Below are positions 17,949-27,098 of a stretch of DNA of 64,000 nt, piece by piece. The position numbers and the translations under genes were made by a program. How positions within the stretch are numbered: the stretch's first letter is position 1; every line of letters starts with the position of its first letter. The notes under the pieces are model-generated. The model searched no databases. It saw nothing but the letters and a program-made list of their open reading frames with translations, and had not been told where the DNA came from. This DNA is from Rahnella inusitata_A. Its GTDB lineage: Bacteria; Pseudomonadota; Gammaproteobacteria; Enterobacterales; Enterobacteriaceae. The stretch lies in the NCBI RefSeq assembly GCF_965118895.1, contig NZ_CBCPJJ010000008.1:248001-312000 (forward strand), read 5' to 3'.

Positions 17949-17978
17949 AAAAAGGCAGCCATCAGTGGCTGCCTTTTT
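17949..17978 (+). terminator. Bidirectional terminator between M19 gene and ydgH
   Basis: A perfect 12-bp stem AAAAAGGCAGCC / GGCTGCCTTTTT with a six-base loop lies between convergent genes, with T runs on both strands. Confidence 0.88.
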
Positions 17979-17999
17979 GCTGTGCTGATTGCGTCAGAC

Positions 18000-18953
18000 T
18001 TATTTGAAGAAGTCTGCGCTTACGGTCAGGTTGCCACCGCTTTTGTTCTGCCACTGGCGGGTAATGTGGTAGAACTTGGCGCCTTTGGCAGCGGCACGGT
18101 TGGCCACTTCCTGCGAAACATCCGTGGTGCTGTTGAAATGCCCGGTGAAGGTTGTGGAGTCAAACGGAACCATCTGTGCGGCGGTCACGTCGTTCACTTC
18201 CTGAATTTTAGCACCGTTAGTGGCAGTGACAGTGTAACGCTTGCCGGTAGAGGACTGCGTTTCAAAGAAACGGCCAACGTCACGGCTTGGGCTGCCCGAA
18301 GAGGCAACGCCAGGAATTTCAACTTTCTTCGCGGCTGCGCCACCGGCGGCCAGTGCGGCTTTACCGGCTTCGGAATCCGCAGGTATGGCATCCGGATCCT
18401 GTACTACGCGTTTCGGTGCATCTTTTTTGTAGATAAACGCAGTGATGTACTGGTTGCCGCCGCTGTTGGCATCAATCTGGCGTACGATGAAGAAGGAATA
18501 AGCCCCTTTATCTTTCGCCGCTTTGGTGATGGCATCATTGACGTCTGGCTGGCTGCGGTAGAATCCGCTGACCGTGACGGTATCAAAAGGCTCAAGCTGA
18601 TAAGCGACATCTTTAGGCAGCTCGACCACGCCGTTGATCACACGATAATTTGGGTCTTTGCTCACTTCCGGCGCATCTTTTTTATAGATATCTGCAACGA
18701 CGCGCCAGTTACCGCTATTGTTAGTAGTGTTGGTGTCCTGAATGTAGAAATAGTCAGCGCCGAGTTTATCAGCGCGACGTGACACGGCATCAGCCGCATC
18801 GCCAAGCGTGTTAAAACGCCCGGAAATAACAATGCGATCAAAGGGTTTGATGGCTGCTGCTTTCTGCGGGCTAATTTCCTGCGCGGCATGTGCAGCAGAC
18901 AGCGCAGAAACAGAAAACAGGGCCGATACAATGATCGTTTTTGTCAGCTTCAT
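18000..18953 (-). CDS. ydgH: YdgH, exported protein with three DUF1471 domains
   Basis: The 317-residue protein has a signal peptide (residues 1-22, ending HAA-Q) and three DUF1471/YdgH-BhsA-like units at about 40-90, 120-175 and 255-315, each ending in a strand such as VVADIYKK, ITAFIYKK and VSADFFK. The sequence matches E. coli YdgH closely. Single-domain relatives (BhsA, McbA) act in stress and biofilm responses; the role of YdgH is less clear. As in E. coli it is divergent from pntAB. The start at 18953 has AAAGGA before it. Confidence 0.93.
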   Translation of the reverse strand: MKLTKTIIVSALFSVSALSAAHAAQEISPQKAAAIKPFDRIVISGRFNTLGDAADAVSRRADKLGADYFYIQDTNTTNNSGNWRVVADIYKKDAPEVSKDPNYRVINGVVELPKDVAYQLEPFDTVTVSGFYRSQPDVNDAITKAAKDKGAYSFFIVRQIDANSGGNQYITAFIYKKDAPKRVVQDPDAIPADSEAGKAALAAGGAAAKKVEIPGVASSGSPSRDVGRFFETQSSTGKRYTVTATNGAKIQEVNDVTAAQMVPFDSTTFTGHFNSTTDVSQEVANRAAAKGAKFYHITRQWQNKSGGNLTVSADFFK

Positions 18954-19489
18954 AAAAAATCCTTTCACCTTGCGCAGTAATGTTGAAACGTGCTGAATTC
19001 TTGATGTGTAACAGGTTAGCGGCCGATTATTGCATGTAACAATACCGAGTGTCTCAGTAATTTATGGCAGTAATGCAGGCGTGGGCGCCATTACACCGTT
19101 CTTTTTTTGCTGAACCTAACTTATATAAGTTTGAGGAATAATCCAAGTAGTGAAATAAATGTTAATTATTCACTATTTTCTAACTTTTATGCCTGCTGTC
19201 AGCGGCTCAGGGGAAAAAAGGCAGAGTGATAGATCTGGTTTTAATCGCCTGATGAAGTGGATCAAAGGCGTGTTTCTCAGGGTTTGCAGCAGGTTTGCGG
19301 TCCATATCAATTTTTTTATTATTAATTATCCGACTATCACTGCGATACGTAGATTATTGATTAGATATTCAGTAGGTTATAACCAGCCTGAAAAAACACG
19401 TTCCGGCGTTCTACATAAGCCGGCAGGCAGGTAATTGAATTGTTATGACGATGACACAAATCATCAATGAAAAGGGTGAAGGGAATACT
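18954..19489. promoter_or_regulatory. Divergent ydgH / pntAB intergenic region
   Basis: No gene is seen in these 536 bases. They are AT-rich, contain a perfect 14-bp palindrome at 19118-19131, and must carry the promoters for ydgH and pntAB. An in-frame ATG at 19445 precedes the pntA start but does not match the conserved N-terminus. Confidence 0.5.
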
Positions 19490-21019
19490 ATGCGTATTGG
19501 TGTACCAAGAGAGCGGTTGACCAATGAAGCCAGGGTTGCAGCCACGCCGAAAACGGTGGAACAGCTGCTCAAACTCGGCTTTACGGTCGCTATCGAACAA
19601 GGTGCCGGGAAGTTAGCCAGCTTTGAGGACGCCGCTTATGAACAAGCGGGTGCGTCCGTGGTGAGCGGCGAGGAAGTCTGGCATTCAGATATCGTGTTGA
19701 AGGTGAATGCACCTGAAAACGATGAAATCGATAAATTACAGGCAGGCACCACGCTGGTCAGCTTTATCTGGCCTGCACAAAATCCCGAACTGATTCAGAA
19801 GCTGGCTGACCGTCAGGTCACTGCAATGGCAATGGATTCTGTGCCGCGCATCTCCCGCGCACAATCTCTGGATGCCCTGAGCTCAATGGCTAACATCGCC
19901 GGTTACCGTGCGATTGTCGAAGCCGCTCACGAATTCGGTCGTTTCTTTACCGGGCAGATTACCGCCGCAGGTAAAGTACCACCGGCAAAAGTCATGATTA
20001 TCGGCGCCGGCGTGGCGGGTCTTGCGGCCATCGGCGCAGCTGGCAGCCTCGGTGCTATCGTACGTGCTTTTGATACCCGACCTGAAGTGAAAGAGCAGGT
20101 TCAGAGTATGGGTGCGGAGTTCCTTGAACTGAACTTCGAAGAAGAAGCAGGCAGCGGCGACGGTTATGCCAAAGTCATGTCCGAAGCCTTCATTAAAGCG
20201 GAAATGGCGCTGTTCGCCGCTCAGGCCGAAGAAGTGGATATCATCGTGACCACCGCGCTGATCCCCGGCCGTCCGGCACCGAAACTCATCACCAAAGAAA
20301 TGGTTGCGTCCATGAAACCGGGCAGCGTGATCGTCGATCTGGCGGCGCAAACCGGCGGTAACTGCGAACTGACCGTGGCGGATAAAATCACCACCACGGA
20401 AAACGGCGTGAAAATCATCGGGTATACCGATCTGCCAAGCCGTCTGCCGACGCAGTCCTCTCAGCTGTACGGCACCAACCTGGTTAACCTGCTGAAATTG
20501 CTGTGCAAAGAGAAAAACGGCGAAATCGAGATCGACTTCGAAGACACCGTGGTGCGCGGCGTGACCGTTGTGAAAGCCGGTGAGGTTACCTGGCCAGCGC
20601 CACCGATTCAAGTGTCTGCGCAACCTCAGGCGGCCAAAGCGGCTGAGCCTGTTGCCAAAGCCGAAGCCAAACCTGCGTCGCCGTGGACCAAATTCATCAT
20701 CATGGCGGTGGCCATTGTGCTGTTTGGCTGGCTGGCAAATGTTGCGCCGAAAGAGTTCCTGTCCCACTTCACCGTCTTTGCGCTCTCCTGCGTGGTCGGT
20801 TATTACGTGGTCTGGAACGTCAGCCATGCATTGCATACTCCGCTGATGTCGGTCACCAACGCCATTTCCGGGATCATCGTGGTGGGCGCGGTATTGCAGA
20901 TTGGTCACGGCGGCTGGGTCAGCTTCCTGTCCTTTATTGCGGTACTTATCGCCAGTATCAATATTTTCGGCGGATTCACCGTCACTCAGCGCATGCTGAA
21001 GATGTTTCGTAAGAATTAA
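19490..21019 (+). CDS. pntA: NAD(P) transhydrogenase subunit alpha
   Basis: PntA and PntB form the proton-translocating transhydrogenase of the inner membrane, which makes NADPH from NADH using the proton gradient. The 509-residue subunit has the NAD-binding domain I (residues 1-380, with the nucleotide fold GAGVAG near 175), an Ala/Lys-rich linker at 385-410 and four C-terminal membrane segments. The start at 19490 gives MRIGVPRERL, the conserved N-terminus, and has AAGGG before it. pntB follows after 10 bases. Confidence 0.97.
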   Translation: MRIGVPRERLTNEARVAATPKTVEQLLKLGFTVAIEQGAGKLASFEDAAYEQAGASVVSGEEVWHSDIVLKVNAPENDEIDKLQAGTTLVSFIWPAQNPELIQKLADRQVTAMAMDSVPRISRAQSLDALSSMANIAGYRAIVEAAHEFGRFFTGQITAAGKVPPAKVMIIGAGVAGLAAIGAAGSLGAIVRAFDTRPEVKEQVQSMGAEFLELNFEEEAGSGDGYAKVMSEAFIKAEMALFAAQAEEVDIIVTTALIPGRPAPKLITKEMVASMKPGSVIVDLAAQTGGNCELTVADKITTTENGVKIIGYTDLPSRLPTQSSQLYGTNLVNLLKLLCKEKNGEIEIDFEDTVVRGVTVVKAGEVTWPAPPIQVSAQPQAAKAAEPVAKAEAKPASPWTKFIIMAVAIVLFGWLANVAPKEFLSHFTVFALSCVVGYYVVWNVSHALHTPLMSVTNAISGIIVVGAVLQIGHGGWVSFLSFIAVLIASINIFGGFTVTQRMLKMFRKN

Positions 21020-21029
21020 GGGGTAGCAT

Positions 21030-22421
21030 ATGTCTGGGGGTTTAGTTACAGCAGCATATATTGTTGCCGCTATTCTGTTTATTTGCAGCCTTGCGGGGCT
21101 CTCTAAACATGAAACGTCTAAGCAGGGGAACATCTTCGGTGTGACCGGGATGGCGATCGCGTTAATTGCGACCATCCTTGGCCCTGACTCCGGTAACGTC
21201 GGCTGGATCATCGTTGCGATGGTGATCGGTGGCGCAATTGGTGTCTATCTGGCGCGTAAAGTAGAAATGACTGAAATGCCGGAACTGGTGGCGATCCTGC
21301 ACAGTTTCGTCGGTCTGGCTGCGGTTCTGGTCGGCTTCAACAGCTACCTCGACCACGGTGCAGTGCCGATGGAAGGTGTGATGGAAAACATCCATCTGAC
21401 CGAAGTCTTCCTTGGTATCTTCATTGGTGCGGTGACTTTCACCGGTTCTATTGTGGCCTTTGGCAAACTGCGCGGGATTATCTCTTCCAAACCGCTGGCA
21501 TTGCCACATCGTCATAAATTGAATCTGGCGGCACTGGTGGTGTCTTTCCTGCTGATGGTGACGTTCGTTCGTACCGAAAGCGTGGGTCTGCAAGTCTTCG
21601 CACTCTTGATAATGACCATCATCGCACTCGGCTTCGGCTGGCATCTGGTCTCTTCTATCGGCGGCGCGGACATGCCGGTGGTGGTATCGATGCTGAACTC
21701 CTATTCCGGTTGGGCAGCAGCAGCGGCGGGCTTTATGCTCAGCAACGACCTGCTGATCGTTACCGGTGCGCTGGTTGGTTCTTCCGGTGCGATCCTGTCC
21801 TACATTATGTGTAAAGCGATGAACCGCTCGTTCATCAGCGTTATTGCAGGCGGTTTCGGTACTGACGGTTCCTCAACCGGAAATGCGGAAGAGATGGGTG
21901 AGTATCACGAAGTGAGCGCGGAAGACGTGGCAGATATGCTTAAAAACGCCAGCTCTGTGATCATCACTCCTGGCTACGGCATGGCGGTAGCGCAGGCTCA
22001 GTATCCGGTTCACGACATCACGGCCAAACTTCGCGCCAAAGGCATCAAAGTGCGTTTCGGTATTCACCCTGTTGCCGGGCGTTTGCCGGGCCACATGAAC
22101 GTTTTGCTGGCGGAAGCGAAGGTACCTTATGACATCGTGCTGGAAATGGACGAAATCAACGGTGACTTCACTGATACCGACGTTGTGCTGGTGATCGGTG
22201 CCAATGACACCGTGAACCCGGCCGCGTTAGAAGATCCACGCAGCCCGATAGCCGGTATGCCGGTGCTGGAAGTGTGGAAAGCGCAGAACGTGATTGTTTT
22301 CAAACGTTCGATGAATACCGGTTATGCCGGCGTTCAGAACCCGCTGTTCTTCAAAGACAACACGCAGATGCTGTTTGGTGATGCGAAAGAAAGCGTAGAG
22401 AAAATCCTGCGCGCGCTGTAA
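21030..22421 (+). CDS. pntB: NAD(P) transhydrogenase subunit beta
   Basis: The beta subunit contributes the proton channel and the NADPH site. Its 463 residues hold about nine membrane segments in the first 260, then the soluble NADP-binding domain III with the GYGMAVAQAQ and VIGANDTVNP motifs. Length and sequence agree with E. coli PntB (462 residues). It is translationally close to pntA (AAGGGG site overlaps the gap). Confidence 0.97.
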   Translation: MSGGLVTAAYIVAAILFICSLAGLSKHETSKQGNIFGVTGMAIALIATILGPDSGNVGWIIVAMVIGGAIGVYLARKVEMTEMPELVAILHSFVGLAAVLVGFNSYLDHGAVPMEGVMENIHLTEVFLGIFIGAVTFTGSIVAFGKLRGIISSKPLALPHRHKLNLAALVVSFLLMVTFVRTESVGLQVFALLIMTIIALGFGWHLVSSIGGADMPVVVSMLNSYSGWAAAAAGFMLSNDLLIVTGALVGSSGAILSYIMCKAMNRSFISVIAGGFGTDGSSTGNAEEMGEYHEVSAEDVADMLKNASSVIITPGYGMAVAQAQYPVHDITAKLRAKGIKVRFGIHPVAGRLPGHMNVLLAEAKVPYDIVLEMDEINGDFTDTDVVLVIGANDTVNPAALEDPRSPIAGMPVLEVWKAQNVIVFKRSMNTGYAGVQNPLFFKDNTQMLFGDAKESVEKILRAL

Positions 22422-22447
22422 TACATGACGCATTGATTTGAAATGAA

Positions 22448-22473
22448 AAAGGCCAGTCAATCGACTGGCCTTT
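22448..22473 (+). terminator. Terminator after pntB
   Basis: A perfect 11-bp stem AAAGGCCAGTC / GACTGGCCTTT with a four-base loop is followed by ATTTATTT. It lies between convergent pntB and uspE. Confidence 0.88.
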
Positions 22474-22511
22474 ATTTATTTCGTAAGAAGTAAGGTTTAA
22501 TGACTCAGACG

Positions 22512-23471
22512 TTATTCGTCGTCGTCCTCTTCATCATCGTCTTGCGTAATCGGGCATTCAAAATCATCCGGCTTGATGGCCAATAAATCGCATTTCAGAT
22601 GGTCGATCACCTGTTCGGTGGTATTGCCGAGGAAAGCCGCCGATAATCCGGTACGGCCAATCGCACCTAATACCACGACACCGGCCTGCAGATGTTCAGC
22701 CAGATCCGGGATCACTTCTTCCGGCAGGCCTTTTTCCACGTGCGTGAATTTCTCATCAATTTGGAATTTCTGGCGCAACGCTTTCATGGCAATCAGGTGC
22801 TGACCACGGATTGCATCGTTATAGACACTGGGGTCGAAGTCCGGCAGTTCGATGGCAATATTGATTGGCGTGACCGGATACGCACCGACCAGATGTACTT
22901 CTGTCTGATTGACGTGAGACGCCAGATCGATGGTTTCTTTTACCAGTTTGATGTTCAGCGGGTCGTGATAGGGTTCTTCACTGGAAAGGTTAACCGCAAC
23001 GACGGCTTTACCGCCTTCGGGCCAGGGCTGATCTTTAACCATCCAGACCGGGCAGGGGCATTTGCGCAGCAAATTCCAGTCGGTAGGGGTGAAGATCACC
23101 GATTCGAGACGGTCGTGTTGATGAGCCATTTTTAGCAGCAGATCGTGACCGGCTGCAATCACTTCCTGAATAAGTGCTTCGAAGGGTTTGTTGTGCCAGA
23201 CCACTTTCACTTCAATTCGGATACCGGCTTCAATGTAATACTTACACTGCTCTTTAATCCATTCGGCCCGCTCATTGATCACACTCTGTCGCATGCTGGT
23301 CCGTTCGTCCGGCGACAGCATGGTGGTCATCTCATAGGAGAAATCATAAATAGACAGGAAAGCTTTGATCTGTCCACCGTTACGTTGCACCAGATAAACG
23401 GCGCGACGCAAAGCAGGTTGATCATCCTGATTGGGGTCTATAGCAACGAGTAAATTTTGATACTTAGCCAT
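22512..23471 (-). CDS. uspE: Universal stress protein E
   Basis: UspE is a cytoplasmic tandem universal-stress protein linked to stress survival, motility and aggregation. The 319-residue product has two Usp domains (about 1-150 and 160-305); the second ends with the ATP-loop-like pattern GAIGRTGLSAAFLGNTTEQV. The C-terminus is very acidic (DDDEEDDDE). It lies downstream of fnr on the same strand, as in E. coli, where it is FNR-linked. Confidence 0.95.
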   Translation of the reverse strand: MAKYQNLLVAIDPNQDDQPALRRAVYLVQRNGGQIKAFLSIYDFSYEMTTMLSPDERTSMRQSVINERAEWIKEQCKYYIEAGIRIEVKVVWHNKPFEALIQEVIAAGHDLLLKMAHQHDRLESVIFTPTDWNLLRKCPCPVWMVKDQPWPEGGKAVVAVNLSSEEPYHDPLNIKLVKETIDLASHVNQTEVHLVGAYPVTPINIAIELPDFDPSVYNDAIRGQHLIAMKALRQKFQIDEKFTHVEKGLPEEVIPDLAEHLQAGVVVLGAIGRTGLSAAFLGNTTEQVIDHLKCDLLAIKPDDFECPITQDDDEEDDDE

Positions 23472-23558
23472 GGGGACTCCTTAACACCTGTGAGAGAACA
23501 GCGTTAACTGTATTAATTACAGAGTAAACCAAGATTAAGCAATCGGACAGAGGAGAAA

Positions 23559-23600
23559 TTGAGTCGGATCAACAAATTATTCATTGCTGAGCCGACTCAA
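23559..23600. repeat. 9-bp inverted repeat between fnr and uspE
   Basis: TTGAGTCGG at 23559-23567 pairs with CCGACTCAA at 23592-23600 across 24 bases. It could be a long-loop terminator for fnr or an operator in the uspE leader. Confidence 0.4.
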
Positions 23601-23619
23601 AATTTAACGAAGTGGACTA

Positions 23620-24375
23620 TCAGGCAGATACCGCGACAGACTGGCCGGCTAATTGAGAAAGCATCGCGTGATTCTCAATGGTGATGTACTTGCCTTTAAC
23701 GCTCAGCATTTCTGATTTCTGGAAACGGCCAAGCAGACGGCTGATGGTTTCCACGGTCAGACCGAGGTAGTTGCCGATGTCGCCACGGGTCATCGTCAGG
23801 CGGAATTCACGCTGGGAGAAACCACGCTCTGCGAAACGACGGGAGAGGTTATAGATAAACGCGGCCAGTCTTTCTTCCGCATTTTTCTTCGACAACAACA
23901 GGATCATATCCTGGTCGCCTTTGATCTCACCGCTCATCAGACGCATCATTTGCTGGCGCAGATTGGGCATTTTACCGGAGAGATCGTCGAGAGTCTCAAA
24001 CGGAATTTCACAGACCATGGACGTTTCCAGCGCCTGTGCGAAGCTTGGATGTTGCAGACCGCCAATCGCATCAAAGCCGACTAAATCGCCCGCCAGATGG
24101 AAACCGGTGATCTGTTCATCACCCTGTTCGGTGATGGTGTAGCTTTTGATGGTCCCGGAGCGGATAGCATAAAGGGATTTCAATTCATCGCCGGCTTTGA
24201 ACAGTGCCTGACCTTTTTGGATCGGCTTTTTCCTTTCGATGATGTTGTCGAGCTGATCGAGTTCATGCTCGTTCAGCGTAAAAGGAATACAAAGCTGGCT
24301 GATGCTACAGTCCTGACAATGGATCGCACAGCCACCAGATTGGATACGTCGAATAATACGCTTTTCCGGGATCAT
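23620..24375 (-). CDS. fnr: Oxygen-sensing global regulator FNR
   Basis: FNR holds an oxygen-labile 4Fe-4S cluster and switches genes between aerobic and anaerobic life. The 251-residue product matches E. coli FNR almost residue for residue, with cluster cysteines at 16/20/23/29 and the later TSMVCEIPF cysteine, a cyclic-nucleotide-like sensor domain, and the recognition helix VETISRLLGRF. The start at 24375 gives MIPEKRIIRR; an in-frame ATG three codons upstream is less likely. Two FNR-like boxes upstream suggest autoregulation. Confidence 0.97.
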   Translation of the reverse strand: MIPEKRIIRRIQSGGCAIHCQDCSISQLCIPFTLNEHELDQLDNIIERKKPIQKGQALFKAGDELKSLYAIRSGTIKSYTITEQGDEQITGFHLAGDLVGFDAIGGLQHPSFAQALETSMVCEIPFETLDDLSGKMPNLRQQMMRLMSGEIKGDQDMILLLSKKNAEERLAAFIYNLSRRFAERGFSQREFRLTMTRGDIGNYLGLTVETISRLLGRFQKSEMLSVKGKYITIENHAMLSQLAGQSVAVSA

Positions 24376-24394
24376 AAGAGTCACTCAGGCAATA

Positions 24395-24408
24395 TTGATA
24401 TGGGTCAA
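24395..24408. promoter_or_regulatory. fnr: FNR box proximal to fnr
   Basis: TTGAT-ATGG-GTCAA matches the FNR consensus TTGATNNNNATCAA with one mismatch. Its centre is 26 bp upstream of the fnr start codon, where bound FNR would repress its own gene. Confidence 0.7.
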
Positions 24409-24553
24409 TTTTAACATCTTTTGCAGCGAGTGATAAGTATCTAGATGGCGCGAAAAGAGCGAAATGTTAAAAAAGCACGATTTTTAATGAGTTTTTTTTC
24501 CAATTATTTTGATCTGCATGAGGTATTTAGATGAATTGAGAATCAATGAGATT

Positions 24554-24567
24554 TAGATATGGGTCAA
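24554..24567. promoter_or_regulatory. FNR-like box distal to fnr
   Basis: TAGAT-ATGG-GTCAA shares the 15-bp core GATATGGGTCAATTT (24556-24570) with the proximal box (24397-24411), 159 bp away. It has two mismatches to the FNR consensus. Confidence 0.5.
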
Positions 24568-24675
24568 TTTATTCGTAAAATTTATATAATTTTTTTAACA
24601 GATACATTGCCTGAATCAATTTATCATGGCTGAAGATATTCTTAGCGTCGGTTTTTTGATTTACGAAATGCAAAA

Positions 24676-24695
24676 AACGCTGCAATTGCAGCGTT
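24676..24695 (-). terminator. Terminator of glycosyltransferase gene
   Basis: The perfect palindrome AACGCTGCAATTGCAGCGTT is followed on the minus strand by TTTT. It lies 30 bases after the glycosyltransferase stop. Confidence 0.8.
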
Positions 24696-24724
24696 GATTT
24701 GTACCATCAAATTATCTTGCGAAA

Positions 24725-25945
24725 TTATACGTCGCCTTCATTATCTTTTTCCACCGCTTCGTGAAGACGATCAAGCATATCAGGAAAGGCCGACTGCACG
24801 CGGCTCCAGCTCGGAATAAATGGCTTTTCACTCGGCGTATCGACAAATGCCTGACCCGCTTCAATAATCGCGCCCGAGAACAGCTCTACGGCGGATTCCT
24901 CACTGTGGCGATCGAACGACAATCCGTTCATACGCGCATCATTTTCAAACCCGTCGATCATATCCAGCGCATTGCGGTAGTAGGTGGCTTTCAGAATGCG
25001 GAAAGACTCACTGGTAATGTTGACGCCCAGAATGGCCATCTTGCGATACAACGCTTTGGTGATGTCGATACTCATGCGTTGTAAACCGTTGGTGGCGTCA
25101 TCTTCTGACATCGGCTGGTGCTTGTGGTCGTAATTATCGGCGATATCCACCTGACAGATACGGCGGGTGGCGGTGTTGCGGTGCAGTTCCGAAAGTACGC
25201 CTATCTCCAGACCCCAGTCGCTCGGAATACGCAAATCATTCAGAACGTGGGTGCGCATGGCGAATTCGCCGGAAAGCGGATAACGGAAAGTCCGCAGATA
25301 CTCGAGGAAATCGGAGTGGCCGTAGACGATTTGCAGAGATTTCAGCAGCGGGAAGACCAGCAGGCGGCCCACGCGTCCGTTGAATTTTCCATCAGCCACG
25401 CGGGCGTAATAGCCTTTACAGAAATCGTAATGGAAATTGGGATTGGCGACCGGGTACATCAGGCGCGCCAGCATCTCACGGCTATAGGTGACAATGTCAC
25501 AATCATGTAGGCCCACGACAGACGTGCGCCGCGAGGCAAGCGTGTAGCCGACGCAAAACCAGACGTTACGGCCTTTGCCCGGTTCCATCGGTGAGAGATT
25601 TTCTTTTTTTAGCTCTTCATCCAGCGCTTTCAGGCGCGGGCCGTCATTCCATAAAATACGGTGACGCTGCGGCAGGCGGGAAAAAAACTCACGAGCAAAT
25701 AAAAACTGATCGCGGTCAGCGCGATCTAAACCAATAACAATTTCTTCCAGATAGGGGACTTTTGTCAGTTCATCGACAATTTTTGTCAGCGCCGGACCTT
25801 CAAGTTCTGAAAAAAGCGAAGGTAATATTAATCCCATTGAGCGTCGGCCCGAAAACACCTGCAAATCGTATTCCAGTTCTTCAACTTTACGGTGAGTCAA
25901 ATTATGGAAATTAGTAATGACACCATCCTGATAAAAATCACTCAT
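24725..25945 (-). CDS. GT81-like glycosyltransferase (glucosyl/mannosyl-3-phosphoglycerate synthase-like)
   Basis: The 406-residue protein has a GT-A fold pattern with the metal-binding DxD as HDCDI near residue 148, and VNITSES-type C-terminal helices. Its partner gene is a mannosyl-3-phosphoglycerate phosphatase homologue, so it probably joins an activated sugar to 3-phosphoglycerate, a first step in making the compatible solutes glucosyl- or mannosylglycerate. The donor sugar cannot be read from sequence. Start at 25945 has GGAG at eight bases; an ORF extension to 25993 has no ribosome site. It is 72 bases after yedP. Confidence 0.7.
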   Translation of the reverse strand: MSDFYQDGVITNFHNLTHRKVEELEYDLQVFSGRRSMGLILPSLFSELEGPALTKIVDELTKVPYLEEIVIGLDRADRDQFLFAREFFSRLPQRHRILWNDGPRLKALDEELKKENLSPMEPGKGRNVWFCVGYTLASRRTSVVGLHDCDIVTYSREMLARLMYPVANPNFHYDFCKGYYARVADGKFNGRVGRLLVFPLLKSLQIVYGHSDFLEYLRTFRYPLSGEFAMRTHVLNDLRIPSDWGLEIGVLSELHRNTATRRICQVDIADNYDHKHQPMSEDDATNGLQRMSIDITKALYRKMAILGVNITSESFRILKATYYRNALDMIDGFENDARMNGLSFDRHSEESAVELFSGAIIEAGQAFVDTPSEKPFIPSWSRVQSAFPDMLDRLHEAVEKDNEGDV

Positions 25946-26017
25946 GCGGTATTCTCCAATTTTAAAATTGATAAAATTATTGGGAACAAACAACAGCTAA
26001 AGTATTTTTCTTCTCAT

Positions 26018-26839
26018 TCATTTTAGATTTCCCGTGCCCGGGAGCGTAATAAAATGGTCCAGTCCCTGAACCCACCCGTGCGGGCCAAACTCCGAAGTGC
26101 GAAACACCTGTGAGACAGGGTGACGGCTCAGCGGCATCTCATAATCGTGATGGCCTTTGATGACTACAGCGTGATCGACCGCTTCCAGCATAGATAAATC
26201 ATTCGGGCCATCGCCAAGCCCGAGAGTGATGACTGGCTTGCCGCGCTGGCGCTGGTATTCGGCGGCTAACCACTGCACCGCCGGACCTTTTCCCGCATCG
26301 ACTCCCATTACATGCCAGAAACGACCACCACGGGTCAGCGCCAGGCCTTCGCGGGTCAGGCATTTTTTAAAATGGCTAAAGTCCAGATCGTTGCCAAACC
26401 AGATCAGCGGCTCAGAGGCTTCACGCCGCATCGCCAGTGCTGCATCCGTCTCAGACAGTCCCGTCCAGATAGCGACCTGTTTGGGCGTGACATCGCCAAA
26501 ACCGCGAAACTCAAAATCATACCGATGTCGCAACTCCTCAAGCGTACGACGGATATCGGCGTAGCGTACGCCAGGCATCGGACTTTCAGGCCTCCAGCCG
26601 GAGGGGAAGTGGATCATGGCACCGTTTTCGGCAATAAAAGGGAGATGCGTTAACTGTAAAGCAGACTGCAAGGCCGCCACTTCTGCGGACGTTTTACTGG
26701 TGGTCAGAATCAGCGGGATCTGCGCGGCAGCAAGCCTGTCCAGCCATTGCTGCGCCGGTTGCCAGCTGTAATTGTGGTGGTCTAGCAGCGAACCATCCAG
26801 GTCGGTGAAAATAATTAAGGGATCATCAAGGTACGGCAT
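26018..26839 (-). CDS. yedP: Mannosyl-3-phosphoglycerate phosphatase homologue YedP
   Basis: This HAD-superfamily phosphatase should remove phosphate from a glycosyl-3-phosphoglycerate. The 273 residues carry HAD motif I as FTDLDGSLLD (D13, D15), motif II as LILTTSKTS, and the motif IV region LGLGDGPNDLSML. Length matches E. coli YedP (271). It is first in a two-gene unit with the glycosyltransferase; together they can complete glycosylglycerate synthesis, which E. coli, having yedP alone, cannot obviously do. Confidence 0.88.
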   Translation of the reverse strand: MPYLDDPLIIFTDLDGSLLDHHNYSWQPAQQWLDRLAAAQIPLILTTSKTSAEVAALQSALQLTHLPFIAENGAMIHFPSGWRPESPMPGVRYADIRRTLEELRHRYDFEFRGFGDVTPKQVAIWTGLSETDAALAMRREASEPLIWFGNDLDFSHFKKCLTREGLALTRGGRFWHVMGVDAGKGPAVQWLAAEYQRQRGKPVITLGLGDGPNDLSMLEAVDHAVVIKGHHDYEMPLSRHPVSQVFRTSEFGPHGWVQGLDHFITLPGTGNLK

Positions 26840-27098
26840 TCTTTCTCCTCAATTGTGTGGAAGAACAGAGGCTCATGTTTGCAAATGACTTTCTGTTCCA
26901 GCAGCTAAGTATAGATTCAAAAATGCCATTTATTGCCGCAGTGCACATTTCAGGAATTTTTACCGGCGATGACGCGCCTTTACCCGGCGGTGAAATATCT
27001 GGATAATTTGCCGCAGTTCCACTGCGGTTTAGATGTCATCCTTTACTATTGCGCACCTTTTCTTGCCCGGTTTCGGGCATTCAGACGAGTCTTTCTTC

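Larger units (their letters stand above)
24376..24724. promoter_or_regulatory. fnr upstream region
   Basis: No gene is seen in these 349 AT-rich bases. They hold two FNR-like boxes, the fnr promoter, and the terminator of the glycosyltransferase gene at 24676-24695. Confidence 0.6.

Noticed and set aside
19883..21211. 442-codon frame opposite to pntA
   Set aside because: It is an antisense shadow; the product is His/Arg-rich and has no domain pattern.
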